This document shows positions 1 to 5,295 of a DNA stretch of 5,295 nucleotides, piece after piece. Origin of the DNA: Gemmatimonadota bacterium (lineage in GTDB: Bacteria > Gemmatimonadota > Gemmatimonadetes > Gemmatimonadales > GWC2-71-9). The first letter of the stretch is position 1, and every line of letters starts with the position of its first letter. Location of the stretch: positions 1 through 5,295 of the forward strand of contig JAEHDT010000027.1 of the NCBI GenBank assembly GCA_016880225.1, in the 5' to 3' direction. The position numbers were made by a program, and so were the translations under genes. The notes beneath the pieces were generated by a model. The model worked only from the letters and a program-made list of their open reading frames with translations, did no database searches and had not been told where the DNA came from.

Positions 1-26
1 CCCGGGAGGCGGGCTGCTAACAAAGC

Positions 27-50
27 GGCCCCGGCCGTCCGGCCGGGGCC
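27..50 (-). terminator. Probable intrinsic terminator of the leftward lipoprotein gene
   Basis: A perfect 10-bp inverted repeat (GGCCCCGGCC at 27-36 and GGCCGGGGCC at 41-50) closes on a 4-base loop. Read on the minus strand, the stem is followed by GCTTTGTTAG, a short T-rich run, whereas the plus-strand exit side (CTCTGCTGCTG) has no T-run. It lies 47 bases past the TGA at 98-100 of the leftward lipoprotein gene, which is a suitable place to end that transcript. The T-tract is imperfect, so termination efficiency is uncertain. Confidence 0.72.
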
Positions 51-97
51 CTCTGCTGCTGCTCAGCGTCGTCCTTATGCATCGTGCGCCGAGACGG

Positions 98-514
98 TCA
101 CGGTGCCTTCTGCACGCGGAAGTTCACGGCCGACCCGCTGTAGTTGGTGAATACCACCTTGATCGTCCAAAGGCCCGTGACGCCCTTGGTCACTCCCACC
201 GTCCCGCTCGCGACGAGCGGCGCGGAATATACCTAGGTGTTGTTCTTGTCGTAGATCGTCAGCGTGGCCGAGCCACTCGTGGTGGTCGTCGAATGATTCA
301 CCGTCGCCGAGTCTCCCGAGTTCGACCAGCGGTAGGTGTATGTCCAAGTCACGTTCGTCACGGCGGTCGCCTGGAACTGGAAATTGTCCGGCGCGTTATT
401 GATCTGGGGCTGGAACGGCGCGAGCGGGCCCGTGCTGTTCCCGCACGCAGCCACCGATGCGATCGCCGCGAGGGCGACGATGCCGGCGACGAGCCTCGAT
501 CGATGAAGCAACAT
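98..514 (-). pseudogene. Small lipoprotein gene interrupted by an in-frame amber codon
   Basis: The start is the ATG at 514-512, chosen because AGGAG (524-528, minus) sits 9 bases upstream and because it yields a clean lipoprotein signal: basic start MLLHRSR, hydrophobic core to about residue 20, then lipobox VAAC with Cys24. The mature part is rich in Thr, Ser, Asn and aromatic residues (for example WTYTYRW), which suggests a beta-sandwich exported to the envelope. Codon 94 is TAG (233-235). Past it the same frame runs 44 more codons to a TGA at 98-100 and still reads like the same fold (VYSAPLVASG, then LWTIKVVF, then AVNFRVQKAP). The intact product would be about 138 residues. A single C-to-T change of a CAG (Gln) codon would explain the break, but this is inference. 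If the stop is real, a 93-residue truncated lipoprotein would be made. I do not recognise a named family. A sequencing or assembly error is possible. Confidence 0.72.
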
Positions 515-523
515 GTCGTCAAG

Positions 524-528
524 CTCCT
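524..528 (-). promoter_or_regulatory. Ribosome binding site of the interrupted lipoprotein gene
   Basis: AGGAG on the minus strand lies 9 bases before the ATG at 514. It decides this start over an upstream in-frame ATG at 616, whose extra 34 residues look like untranslated leader and would bury the lipoprotein signal. Confidence 0.7.
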
Positions 529-707
529 GAAGAGGAAGTGGTTCACCCCAAGCCTTGGCAAGACGAGGGCCCGTAGCGGGGCAATCGCTAACTCCGGAGC
601 GCGCAGTACGATACAAGGGATCGCGTGACGCATCTCACGACCGCATCTGTTCCAAACCGGGCGGGGCCGCGCCGTTTTGAGTCAACACCTCTGGCTGCGC
701 TCAATTC

Positions 708-711
708 GAGG
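708..711 (+). promoter_or_regulatory. Ribosome binding site of the kinase gene
   Basis: GAGG lies 7 bases before the ATG at 719. This favours ATG 719 over the in-frame TTG at 677, which has no purine-rich site before it and would add 14 residues with no resemblance to kinase N-termini. Confidence 0.55.
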
Positions 712-718
712 CTCTAAC

Positions 719-3025
719 ATGGAGGCGTCTCGCGTGCGGGAGCCCGCCCTGGTCGACGTTCTGCTCAAGCTGAAAGCCGCTCTCACCGACCGTTACGCGG
801 TCGAGCGTGAGCTCGGGCGCGGGGGAATGGCCACGGTCTACCTCGCCCAGGACCTGAAACACCGTCGGCCCGTCGCCATCAAAGTGCTGGCGCCGGAGCT
901 CGCGGCCGCCCTGGGACGCGAACGATTCCTGCGGGAGATCGAGACCGCCGCCGGCCTCACGCATCCCCACATCTTGCCGTTGCACGACTCGGGCGAGGCG
1001 GACGGCTTCCTGTATTACGTCATGCCGTACGTGGAGGGCGAGTCGCTGCGGGACCGCTTGAATCGGGAGGGGCAGCTCGCAATCGACGACGCCATCCTGG
1101 TCGCGACGGAGGTGGCGAGCGCGCTGAGCTACGCCCACAGCCGCGGCGTGGTGCACCGGGACGTCAAACCCGACAACATCCTCCTGTCTGACGGCGGGGC
1201 CATCGTGGCTGATTTCGGGATTGCGGGAGCGATCGCCGCGGCCCGTGGGGGCAAGCTCACGCAGACCGGCATCGTGCTCGGCACCCCGGCGTACATGAGT
1301 CCGGAGCAAGGCTCGGGGGAGCGGACCGTGGACGGACGGAGCGACGTCTACAGCCTGGGCTGCGTCCTGTACGAGATGCTCACGGGGGAGCCGCCCTTCA
1401 CCGGACCGACGGCCCAGGCGATCATCGCCAAGCGGTTCACCGACCCCGTGCCGTCGGCCCGGCGGCTGCGCGAAACGGTTCCCGCAGCCGTAGACCGAGC
1501 GATCGCGAAGGCCCTGGCCCGGACTCCGGCCGACCGGTTCGCGACAACGCATGAATTCGCCGAGGCGTTACGCGCGCCCGCGGACACATCCGCGACGCCT
1601 GCGCCTGACGACATGCGGGAGGCCGCGCGGAGCGCGTTCGACCGCCACGCGTGGCGCGAAGCCTTCGAGACGTTCACGCAGGCGCAGGCGGCGCAGGCGC
1701 TCTCCGTGGAAGACGTGGAGCGATTGGCCGAATCCGCCTGGTGGATCGGCCGGATCGACGACTGCATCGCCGCCCGCGAGCGAGCCTACGCCGTCTACGT
1801 GGATCGAAAGGCCACCCGGCCAGCGGCGGCGGTCGCGGTGCGGCTGGCCGAGGATTTCTTCCGCCGTCAGGCCAAGTCCCTGGGCAACGGCTGGCTCAAG
1901 CGCGCCGAGCGGCTGTTGCAGGACGTGCCGGAGTGCGCCGAGCACGGCGGGCTGCTGCGGCTCCACGCCATACTCGCCCTGGACGAAGGAGACGTCGACA
2001 AGGCACTGGGACTCGCGCGACGCACGGCGGATATCGCCAACCGCTTCCACGATCGCGACCTGCAGGCCCTCGCGATGCACGACGTCGGCCGCATGCTGGT
2101 CTCCAAGGGTGACTTGGCGCAAGGCATGGCGCTGATCGACGAAGCGATGGCCGCGGCCGTCGGCGGCGAGCTCGGCCCCGAAGTGACCGGGCGCATCTAC
2201 TGCAACATGATGGGCACGTGCGAAAAGCTGGCCGACTACCAGCGGGCGGCCGAATGGAGTGAAGCGGCCCGGCGCTGGTGCGAGCACCACACCGAATCCG
2301 GGTTCCCCGGCATCTGTCGCGTGCATCGGGCGGAGCTCATGCGCCTGCGCGGCTCCTGGAACGACGCCGAAACCGAAGCCGTCCGGGCCGCGCAGGAGCT
2401 CCAGGGCTTCTACCACATCGCCGCCGGAGAGGCGTTCTACGAGATCGGGGAGATCCGATTGCGCATGGGCGACCTCGCGCGCGCCGATGAGGTCTTCCGG
2501 CAGGCGCACGAGCTCGGTCGGGAGCCGGTACCGGGCCTCGCACTGCTGCGCCTGGCGGAGGGGAAGGTCGACGCGGCGAGGGGGCTCATCGACCGCGCCG
2601 TCGCCGACCGGCCGGCGGGGTCACTCGAGCGCGCGCGCGTGTTGCCCGCGCGCGTGCGGATCGCCCTCGAGACGGCCGACCTGGCCGGCGCGCGTGGCGC
2701 CGCAACGGAGCTCGAGGCGATCGCGGCCCAGTACGGCTCCCCTGCGCTGCACGCCAGCGCCGCCCAGGCGCGGGGCGCCGTTCAACTCGCGGAAGGCCAG
2801 GGTCACGAAGCCGTCCCCAACCTGCGGCGCGCCCGCAAGCTGTGGCACGAAGTGCAGCTCCCGTACGAGACCGCCATCGCGAGAGTCCTGCTGGCCGCGG
2901 CGTATCGAGCGACCGCATGCGCCGACGACGCGGACCTCGAGGCGCAGGCGGCGACGTCCACCCTCCGGAACCTCGGAGCGGACCTCCGCACTGCCAGCGT
3001 ACTCTCCGGCCAGACGCTTTCGTAG
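719..3025 (+). CDS. Ser/Thr protein kinase with C-terminal TPR-like, LuxR-sensor-type region
   Basis: The 768-residue product is a Hanks-type (PknB-like) kinase, residues about 26-285. Visible motifs are the glycine loop GRGGMATV (33-40), ATP-anchoring Lys55 in AIK, helix-C Glu73, catalytic loop HRDVKPDN (146-153, Asp148), DFG (165-167) and GTPAYMSPEQ (188-197). The activation loop has TQT (Thr181, Thr183), matching by position the two autophosphorylated threonines of mycobacterial PknB, so it should be active. Residues about 300-760 are helical, degenerate TPR-like repeats such as 'LDEGDVDKAL' (421-430) and 'LRMGDLARAD' (581-590). Their wording, including AWWIGRIDDCIAARERAY near 340-357, resembles the sensor part of actinobacterial LuxR-type regulators. 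No LuxR helix-turn-helix, AAA ATPase or membrane segment is present, so the protein is probably cytosolic; many kinases of this phylum instead carry a membrane anchor. Start at ATG 719 on its GAGG site. csaA follows after 16 bases, probably co-transcribed. Substrates and signal are unknown. Confidence 0.93.
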   Translation: MEASRVREPALVDVLLKLKAALTDRYAVERELGRGGMATVYLAQDLKHRRPVAIKVLAPELAAALGRERFLREIETAAGLTHPHILPLHDSGEADGFLYYVMPYVEGESLRDRLNREGQLAIDDAILVATEVASALSYAHSRGVVHRDVKPDNILLSDGGAIVADFGIAGAIAAARGGKLTQTGIVLGTPAYMSPEQGSGERTVDGRSDVYSLGCVLYEMLTGEPPFTGPTAQAIIAKRFTDPVPSARRLRETVPAAVDRAIAKALARTPADRFATTHEFAEALRAPADTSATPAPDDMREAARSAFDRHAWREAFETFTQAQAAQALSVEDVERLAESAWWIGRIDDCIAARERAYAVYVDRKATRPAAAVAVRLAEDFFRRQAKSLGNGWLKRAERLLQDVPECAEHGGLLRLHAILALDEGDVDKALGLARRTADIANRFHDRDLQALAMHDVGRMLVSKGDLAQGMALIDEAMAAAVGGELGPEVTGRIYCNMMGTCEKLADYQRAAEWSEAARRWCEHHTESGFPGICRVHRAELMRLRGSWNDAETEAVRAAQELQGFYHIAAGEAFYEIGEIRLRMGDLARADEVFRQAHELGREPVPGLALLRLAEGKVDAARGLIDRAVADRPAGSLERARVLPARVRIALETADLAGARGAATELEAIAAQYGSPALHASAAQARGAVQLAEGQGHEAVPNLRRARKLWHEVQLPYETAIARVLLAAAYRATACADDADLEAQAATSTLRNLGADLRTASVLSGQTLS

Positions 3026-3041
3026 TCGGGCGACCGAGCGC

Positions 3042-3380
3042 ATGCCCCCGATCACGTACGCCGACTTCGCCAAAGTCGACATCCGTGTCGGCCGGATCGT
3101 GCAGGTCGACGACTTCCCCAAGGCGCGGAGGCCCGCCTACCGGCTGCGCATCGACTTCGGCGCGGAGCTGGGCGTGAAGACGTCGAGCGCGCAGATCACC
3201 AAGTACTACGACAAGGCCGATCTCGAGGGCAAGCTCGTGCTGGCGGTCGTGAACTTCCCGCCGCGCCAGATCGCCACGTTCTTTTCCGAGGTGCTCACGC
3301 TGGGCGTGGTGCTGGGAGAGGGCGACATCGTGCTGGTGCACCCCGAACGCGACGTGCCGCCGGGGAGCCGGATCGCCTAG
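3042..3380 (+). CDS. csaA: CsaA, tRNA-binding-domain protein (secretion-associated chaperone family)
   Basis: The 112-residue product matches the usual length (about 110) and wording of CsaA along its whole length: DIRVGRIV (13-20), SSAQIT (48-53), VNFPPRQIA (70-78) and a SEVLTLG segment (82-88). The family is a single OB-fold tRNA-binding domain (the type also found at the end of methionyl- and phenylalanyl-tRNA synthetases) and forms dimers. Bacillus CsaA was described as an export-related chaperone and also binds tRNA; its physiological role is not settled. ATG 3042 is chosen because the family begins just before the 'FxKxDIRxG' motif and no better start exists; the ribosome binding site is weak. 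It lies 16 bases after the kinase stop with no terminator between, so it is likely in that transcript. Its TAG overlaps the stop of the convergent ispG gene. Confidence 0.93.
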   Translation: MPPITYADFAKVDIRVGRIVQVDDFPKARRPAYRLRIDFGAELGVKTSSAQITKYYDKADLEGKLVLAVVNFPPRQIATFFSEVLTLGVVLGEGDIVLVHPERDVPPGSRIA

Positions 3381-4597
3381 CGCGCCGCCGCGCCGGCGGC
3401 CGCGCCGAAGCGGGTCTCGACGTACTCCTCGAGGATCTTCAGGAAATCGGCGACGATCGCGTCGCCCCTCAGCGTCACCAGAAGGCGGCCGTCCACGTAC
3501 ACCGGGGCCTTGGGCTCCTCGAACGTCCCGGGGAGCGAGATGCCGATGTCGGCGTGCTTCGACTCCCCGGGGCCGTTCACCACACACCCCATGACCGCCA
3601 CCCGCAGCGTCTCGACACCCGCGTAGCGCGCCCGCCACGTCGCCATCTGCGCCTTGAGATGGCTCTGGATCTGCTCGGCCATTTCCTGGAAGAACGTCGA
3701 GGTGGTGCGGCCGCACCCCGGGCACGCCGTTACCTGAGGCGTGAAATTGCGCAACCCGAGCGACTGAAGGACCTGCTGCGCCACCTGCACCTCCTCCGTC
3801 CGGTCGCCGCCGGGCCGCGGCGTGAGGGAGACCCGGATCGTGTCCCCGATCCCCTCCGCGAGCAGGATCGACAGGCCCGCGGCGCTGGCGATGATCCCCT
3901 TCGCGCCCATGCCGGCCTCCGTGAGGCCGAGGTGCAGCGGGTAGTCGCAACGCTCCGCCAGGCGGCGATACACCTCGACCAGGTCCTGCACCCCCGACAG
4001 CTTCGCTGACAGAATGATGTGGTCGTGGGCGAGGCCGCACTCTTCGGCCAGCTCCGCCGAGCGCGTGGCGCTCGCCACCATCGCCTCGAGCATCACGTCG
4101 CGCGCATCGAGGGGATCGGGCCGGCGGGCGTTCTCGTCCATCATCTCGGTGAGCAGCTGCTGATCGAGGCTGCCCCAGTTGACCCCGATCCGCACCGGCT
4201 TGCCGTGCGCGAGCGCGACCTCGACGATCGCGCGAAAGTTCTCGTCGCGCCGTTTGGCCCCGACGTTACCGGGATTGATGCGGTACTTGGCGAGCGCGGC
4301 TGCGCACCTCGGGTACTTGGTGAGCAGCAGGTGCCCGTTGTAGTGAAAGTCCCCGATCACCGGCACGTCGACCTGGGCCACGATGGCGGGGACCGCCTCG
4401 GCCGCGGCCTCGTTGTTCACGGTGACGCGCACCAGCTCGCTCCCCGCCTGGTGCAGGGCGCGGACCTGCGCCGTCGTCGCCGCGACGTCGGCCGTGTCGG
4501 TGTTGGTCATGGATTGGACGACGATCGGGTGGGTCCCGCCCACCTTCACGCCACCCACGTCCACGACCACGGTTTGCCTGCGCTGGTACGCCGTCAC
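3377..4597 (-). CDS. ispG: 4-hydroxy-3-methylbut-2-enyl diphosphate synthase (IspG/GcpE)
   Basis: IspG carries out the penultimate step of the MEP isoprenoid pathway, the reductive conversion of MEcPP to HMBPP with a [4Fe-4S] cluster, in the cytoplasm. The 406-residue product has the N-terminal hallmarks IVVQSMTNTDT (25-35), an NPGNVG segment (108-113) and the TIM-barrel core. The C-terminal iron-sulfur domain has the three expected cluster cysteines, Cys292 and Cys295 in ACPGCGRT and Cys338 in MGCVVNGPGE, plus the conserved Glu345. The length fits the longer bacterial forms (E. coli about 372). The start is GTG at 4597-4595: the family begins a few residues before 'RRxTxxVxVGxVxVGG', and the next Met is at residue 30, inside a conserved motif. 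No Shine-Dalgarno site is evident. The C-terminal Ala/Gly tail is a short unconserved extension. It appears complete and functional. Confidence 0.97.
   Translation of the reverse strand: MTAYQRRQTVVVDVGGVKVGGTHPIVVQSMTNTDTADVAATTAQVRALHQAGSELVRVTVNNEAAAEAVPAIVAQVDVPVIGDFHYNGHLLLTKYPRCAAALAKYRINPGNVGAKRRDENFRAIVEVALAHGKPVRIGVNWGSLDQQLLTEMMDENARRPDPLDARDVMLEAMVASATRSAELAEECGLAHDHIILSAKLSGVQDLVEVYRRLAERCDYPLHLGLTEAGMGAKGIIASAAGLSILLAEGIGDTIRVSLTPRPGGDRTEEVQVAQQVLQSLGLRNFTPQVTACPGCGRTTSTFFQEMAEQIQSHLKAQMATWRARYAGVETLRVAVMGCVVNGPGESKHADIGISLPGTFEEPKAPVYVDGRLLVTLRGDAIVADFLKILEEYVETRFGAAAGAAAR
3384..3400. repeat. GC hairpin just past the csaA stop, inside the ispG 3' end
   Basis: GCCGCCG (3384-3390) pairs perfectly with CGGCGGC (3394-3400) across a 3-base loop, 3 bases after the csaA TAG. 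It falls in the Ala-rich C-terminal codons of ispG. It could help end the rightward transcript, but there is no T-run after it, and GC-rich Ala codons produce such repeats by chance. Confidence 0.3.
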
Positions 4598-4603
4598 GCG
4601 TCC

Positions 4604-4609
4604 AATATA
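4604..4609 (-). promoter_or_regulatory. Possible -10 element for ispG
   Basis: TATATT on the minus strand is an AT-rich island in very GC-rich DNA. Six bases separate it from the GTG of ispG, so initiation at the usual distance would start at the GTG itself. No convincing -35 box is found 16-19 bases upstream. The perfect palindrome ACGGCGCCGT (4616-4625) sits just upstream of it. Confidence 0.35.
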
Positions 4610-4630
4610 AGGCGAACGGCGCCGTCGTCC

Positions 4631-5164
4631 CTAGAAGATCTTGTCCTGCACCACGATCCGCGCCCGCAGCGCCGAGAGCTTGGCCACTCCCTGAATCGTG
4701 CCCGTCGCCGATGCGCGGATGCCTACGTAGATGGTCGAAGCGAGGACCAGCTGCTTCATGGCCGGATCGATGACGTCCACGGCGAAGGGGCTCGGCGTCG
4801 TCGCGCCGGGCGTGACGGCGCCGCTCACGGAGAAGGCCGGCGTCCCGGTATAGACGGTGCTCTTCACGCTGTCGAAATACACCGAGAAGGTCACGCTGCC
4901 GGTACCGGTGGCGTTCACGAAGGCGACGGAGCCCGTAAGGCGTACGGTGTCCACGAGCGACGAGCTGCCGATTCCGAGCGAGCTGACCGTCTGGACGGGG
5001 ATGGTGTCGGGCACGCCGGGAGGCAACGGTCCGATGTACGGCAGCGTGTCCGCGTTCGCCGCGCTCAAGAAGCTGAACACGTCGATATCGAAGATCGCCC
5101 GCCCTTCACCGCAGCCGGCCCCTACCGCGGCGAGCGCCGCCACCCACAACCACTTCGCGCGCAT
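4631..5164 (-). CDS. Predicted envelope lipoprotein, unknown function
   Basis: The 177-residue product begins at ATG 5164, supported by a strong AGGAGG at 5169-5174 (4-base spacing); longer in-frame starts would run through the upstream gene in another frame. Residues 1-18 form a lipoprotein-like signal (MRAKW, hydrophobic core, then VGAGC with Cys18). The -3 residue is Gly rather than the usual Leu/Val, so lipidation is likely but not certain. The remainder is rich in Thr, Ser, Val and Gly with alternating hydrophobic patterns (VDTVRLTGSVAFVN at 71-84, VTFSVYFDSV at 91-100), which suggests a beta-sandwich. After a Pro-rich linker (42-57) there are no recognisable catalytic motifs. It starts 8 bases after the stop of a probable outer-membrane barrel gene and ends 33 bases before ispG, so it probably acts at the envelope with the barrel protein. 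I do not recognise the family. Confidence 0.8.
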   Translation of the reverse strand: MRAKWLWVAALAAVGAGCGEGRAIFDIDVFSFLSAANADTLPYIGPLPPGVPDTIPVQTVSSLGIGSSSLVDTVRLTGSVAFVNATGTGSVTFSVYFDSVKSTVYTGTPAFSVSGAVTPGATTPSPFAVDVIDPAMKQLVLASTIYVGIRASATGTIQGVAKLSALRARIVVQDKIF

Positions 5165-5168
5165 CCGC

Positions 5169-5174
5169 CCTCCT
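5169..5174 (-). promoter_or_regulatory. Ribosome binding site of the second lipoprotein, overlapping the upstream stop
   Basis: AGGAGG on the minus strand precedes ATG 5164 by 4 bases and overlaps by two bases the TAG (5173-5175) of the upstream gene. This arrangement is typical of translational coupling and fixes the lipoprotein start. Confidence 0.75.
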
Positions 5175-5295
5175 AATAGATCGACAGCGACGTCGCCATC
5201 GTGATGCCACGCTGGTTCGACAGCGAGTTGGTGTGCGTCCAGAATCCCACATCCAAGCCGAGCCCGCCGAACCGCAGTCCGCCGCCCCACCCAAA
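5173..5295 (-). CDS. C-terminal end of a probable outer-membrane beta-barrel protein (partial)
   Basis: Reading the minus strand from the window edge gives 40 codons ending in TAG at 5173-5175; the gene begins beyond the window. The residues alternate in the way of transmembrane beta strands: 'LRFGGLGLDVGFW' (7-19), a loop 'THTNSLSNQRG' (20-30), then a final strand 'ITMATSLSIY'. Ending on an aromatic residue (Tyr) with alternating hydrophobics is the known outer-membrane barrel C-terminal signature recognised by the BAM machinery. The other two minus-strand frames are less plausible as protein, and the stop meets the next gene's ribosome binding site exactly as an operon partner would. The family and function cannot be told from 40 residues. 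Confidence 0.72.
   Translation of the reverse strand, partial: FGWGGGLRFGGLGLDVGFWTHTNSLSNQRGITMATSLSIY

Larger units (their letters stand above)
515..718. other. Divergent intergenic region between lipoprotein gene and kinase
   Basis: About 200 bases separate two divergently transcribed genes, so promoters for both should lie here. I see no convincing -35/-10 pair for either direction. A small inverted repeat, CCAAG-C-CTTGG at 548-558, lies in the presumed leader of the leftward gene and could be an operator or be chance. No RNA gene or longer repeat is apparent. Confidence 0.5.

Noticed and set aside
12..26. GGCTGCTAACAAAGC resembles, from memory, a stretch upstream of the T7 terminator in common expression vectors
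   Set aside because: The similarity ends at 26 where the sequence enters its own GC hairpin, and everything following is coherent chromosomal sequence. A chance match is the simpler reading, though a vector screen of the contig end would settle it.
233..235. TAG as a recoded codon (pyrrolysine or other reassignment) in the first lipoprotein
   Set aside because: TAG ends csaA and ispG at family-conserved positions, so it acts as a normal stop, and a small envelope lipoprotein has no known need for pyrrolysine.
77..628. Plus-strand open frame of 183 codons opposite the interrupted lipoprotein gene
   Set aside because: It is Arg-rich and without pattern, whereas the minus strand has a ribosome binding site, lipoprotein signal and terminator.
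677..706. TTGAGT (677-682) and TCAATT (701-706) as a promoter for the kinase gene
   Set aside because: The -10 matches the consensus at only three positions, and the implied start near 713 would leave the GAGG ribosome binding site outside the transcript.
2586..4040. Long open frame (484 codons) on the minus strand across the kinase end, csaA and ispG
   Set aside because: It is antisense to two well-identified genes and in the wrong frame of ispG; its translation is Arg/Gly/Pro/Ala-rich low-complexity typical of GC-rich shadow frames.
4019..5176. Open plus-strand frame of 385 codons opposite ispG and the lipoprotein gene
   Set aside because: The translation is rich in Arg, His, Asp and Gly with no domain pattern, and it mirrors the codon structure of the genuine minus-strand genes.

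Overview
The window is GC-rich chromosomal DNA that looks like a member of the Gemmatimonadota. The evidence is the wording of the serine/threonine kinase N-terminus (a start followed by an 'LxxALxDRYxxERELGRGGMATVYLAQD' type pattern), the long IspG, and small envelope lipoproteins next to an outer-membrane barrel protein. This assignment rests on remembered family patterns, not on a search.

Layout. Bases 27-50 hold a perfect hairpin that suits a terminator for the leftward gene beside it. Bases 98-514 (minus) encode a small lipoprotein whose reading frame is broken by one in-frame TAG at 233-235; the frame continues with credible protein on the far side to a TGA at 98-100. Bases 515-718 are a divergent intergenic region. 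Bases 719-3025 (plus) encode a 768-residue cytosolic Ser/Thr kinase with a long helical, TPR-like C-terminal half that resembles the sensor part of LuxR-type regulators but has no DNA-binding domain. It is followed 16 bases later by csaA (3042-3380), a small tRNA-binding-domain protein. ispG (3377-4597, minus) converges on csaA and the two genes share a 4-base overlap (CTAG) that supplies both stop codons. Upstream of ispG on the minus strand are a second lipoprotein gene (4631-5164) and the last 40 codons of a probable outer-membrane beta-barrel protein (5173-5295). That last piece has no start codon inside the window and is easily missed.

How the genes relate. There are three apparent units: the leftward broken lipoprotein with its own terminator; the rightward kinase-csaA pair; and a leftward barrel protein-lipoprotein-ispG string. 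The barrel and lipoprotein genes are tightly coupled (8-base gap, with the stop codon overlapping the ribosome binding site), whereas ispG may have its own start signal. IspG is housekeeping isoprenoid synthesis (MEP pathway). The link between the envelope pair and ispG may be positional only.

Most of the window is ordinary. The points most worth a second look are the nonsense codon in the first lipoprotein and the kinase fused to a LuxR-type sensor region that stops where a DNA-binding domain would normally begin.
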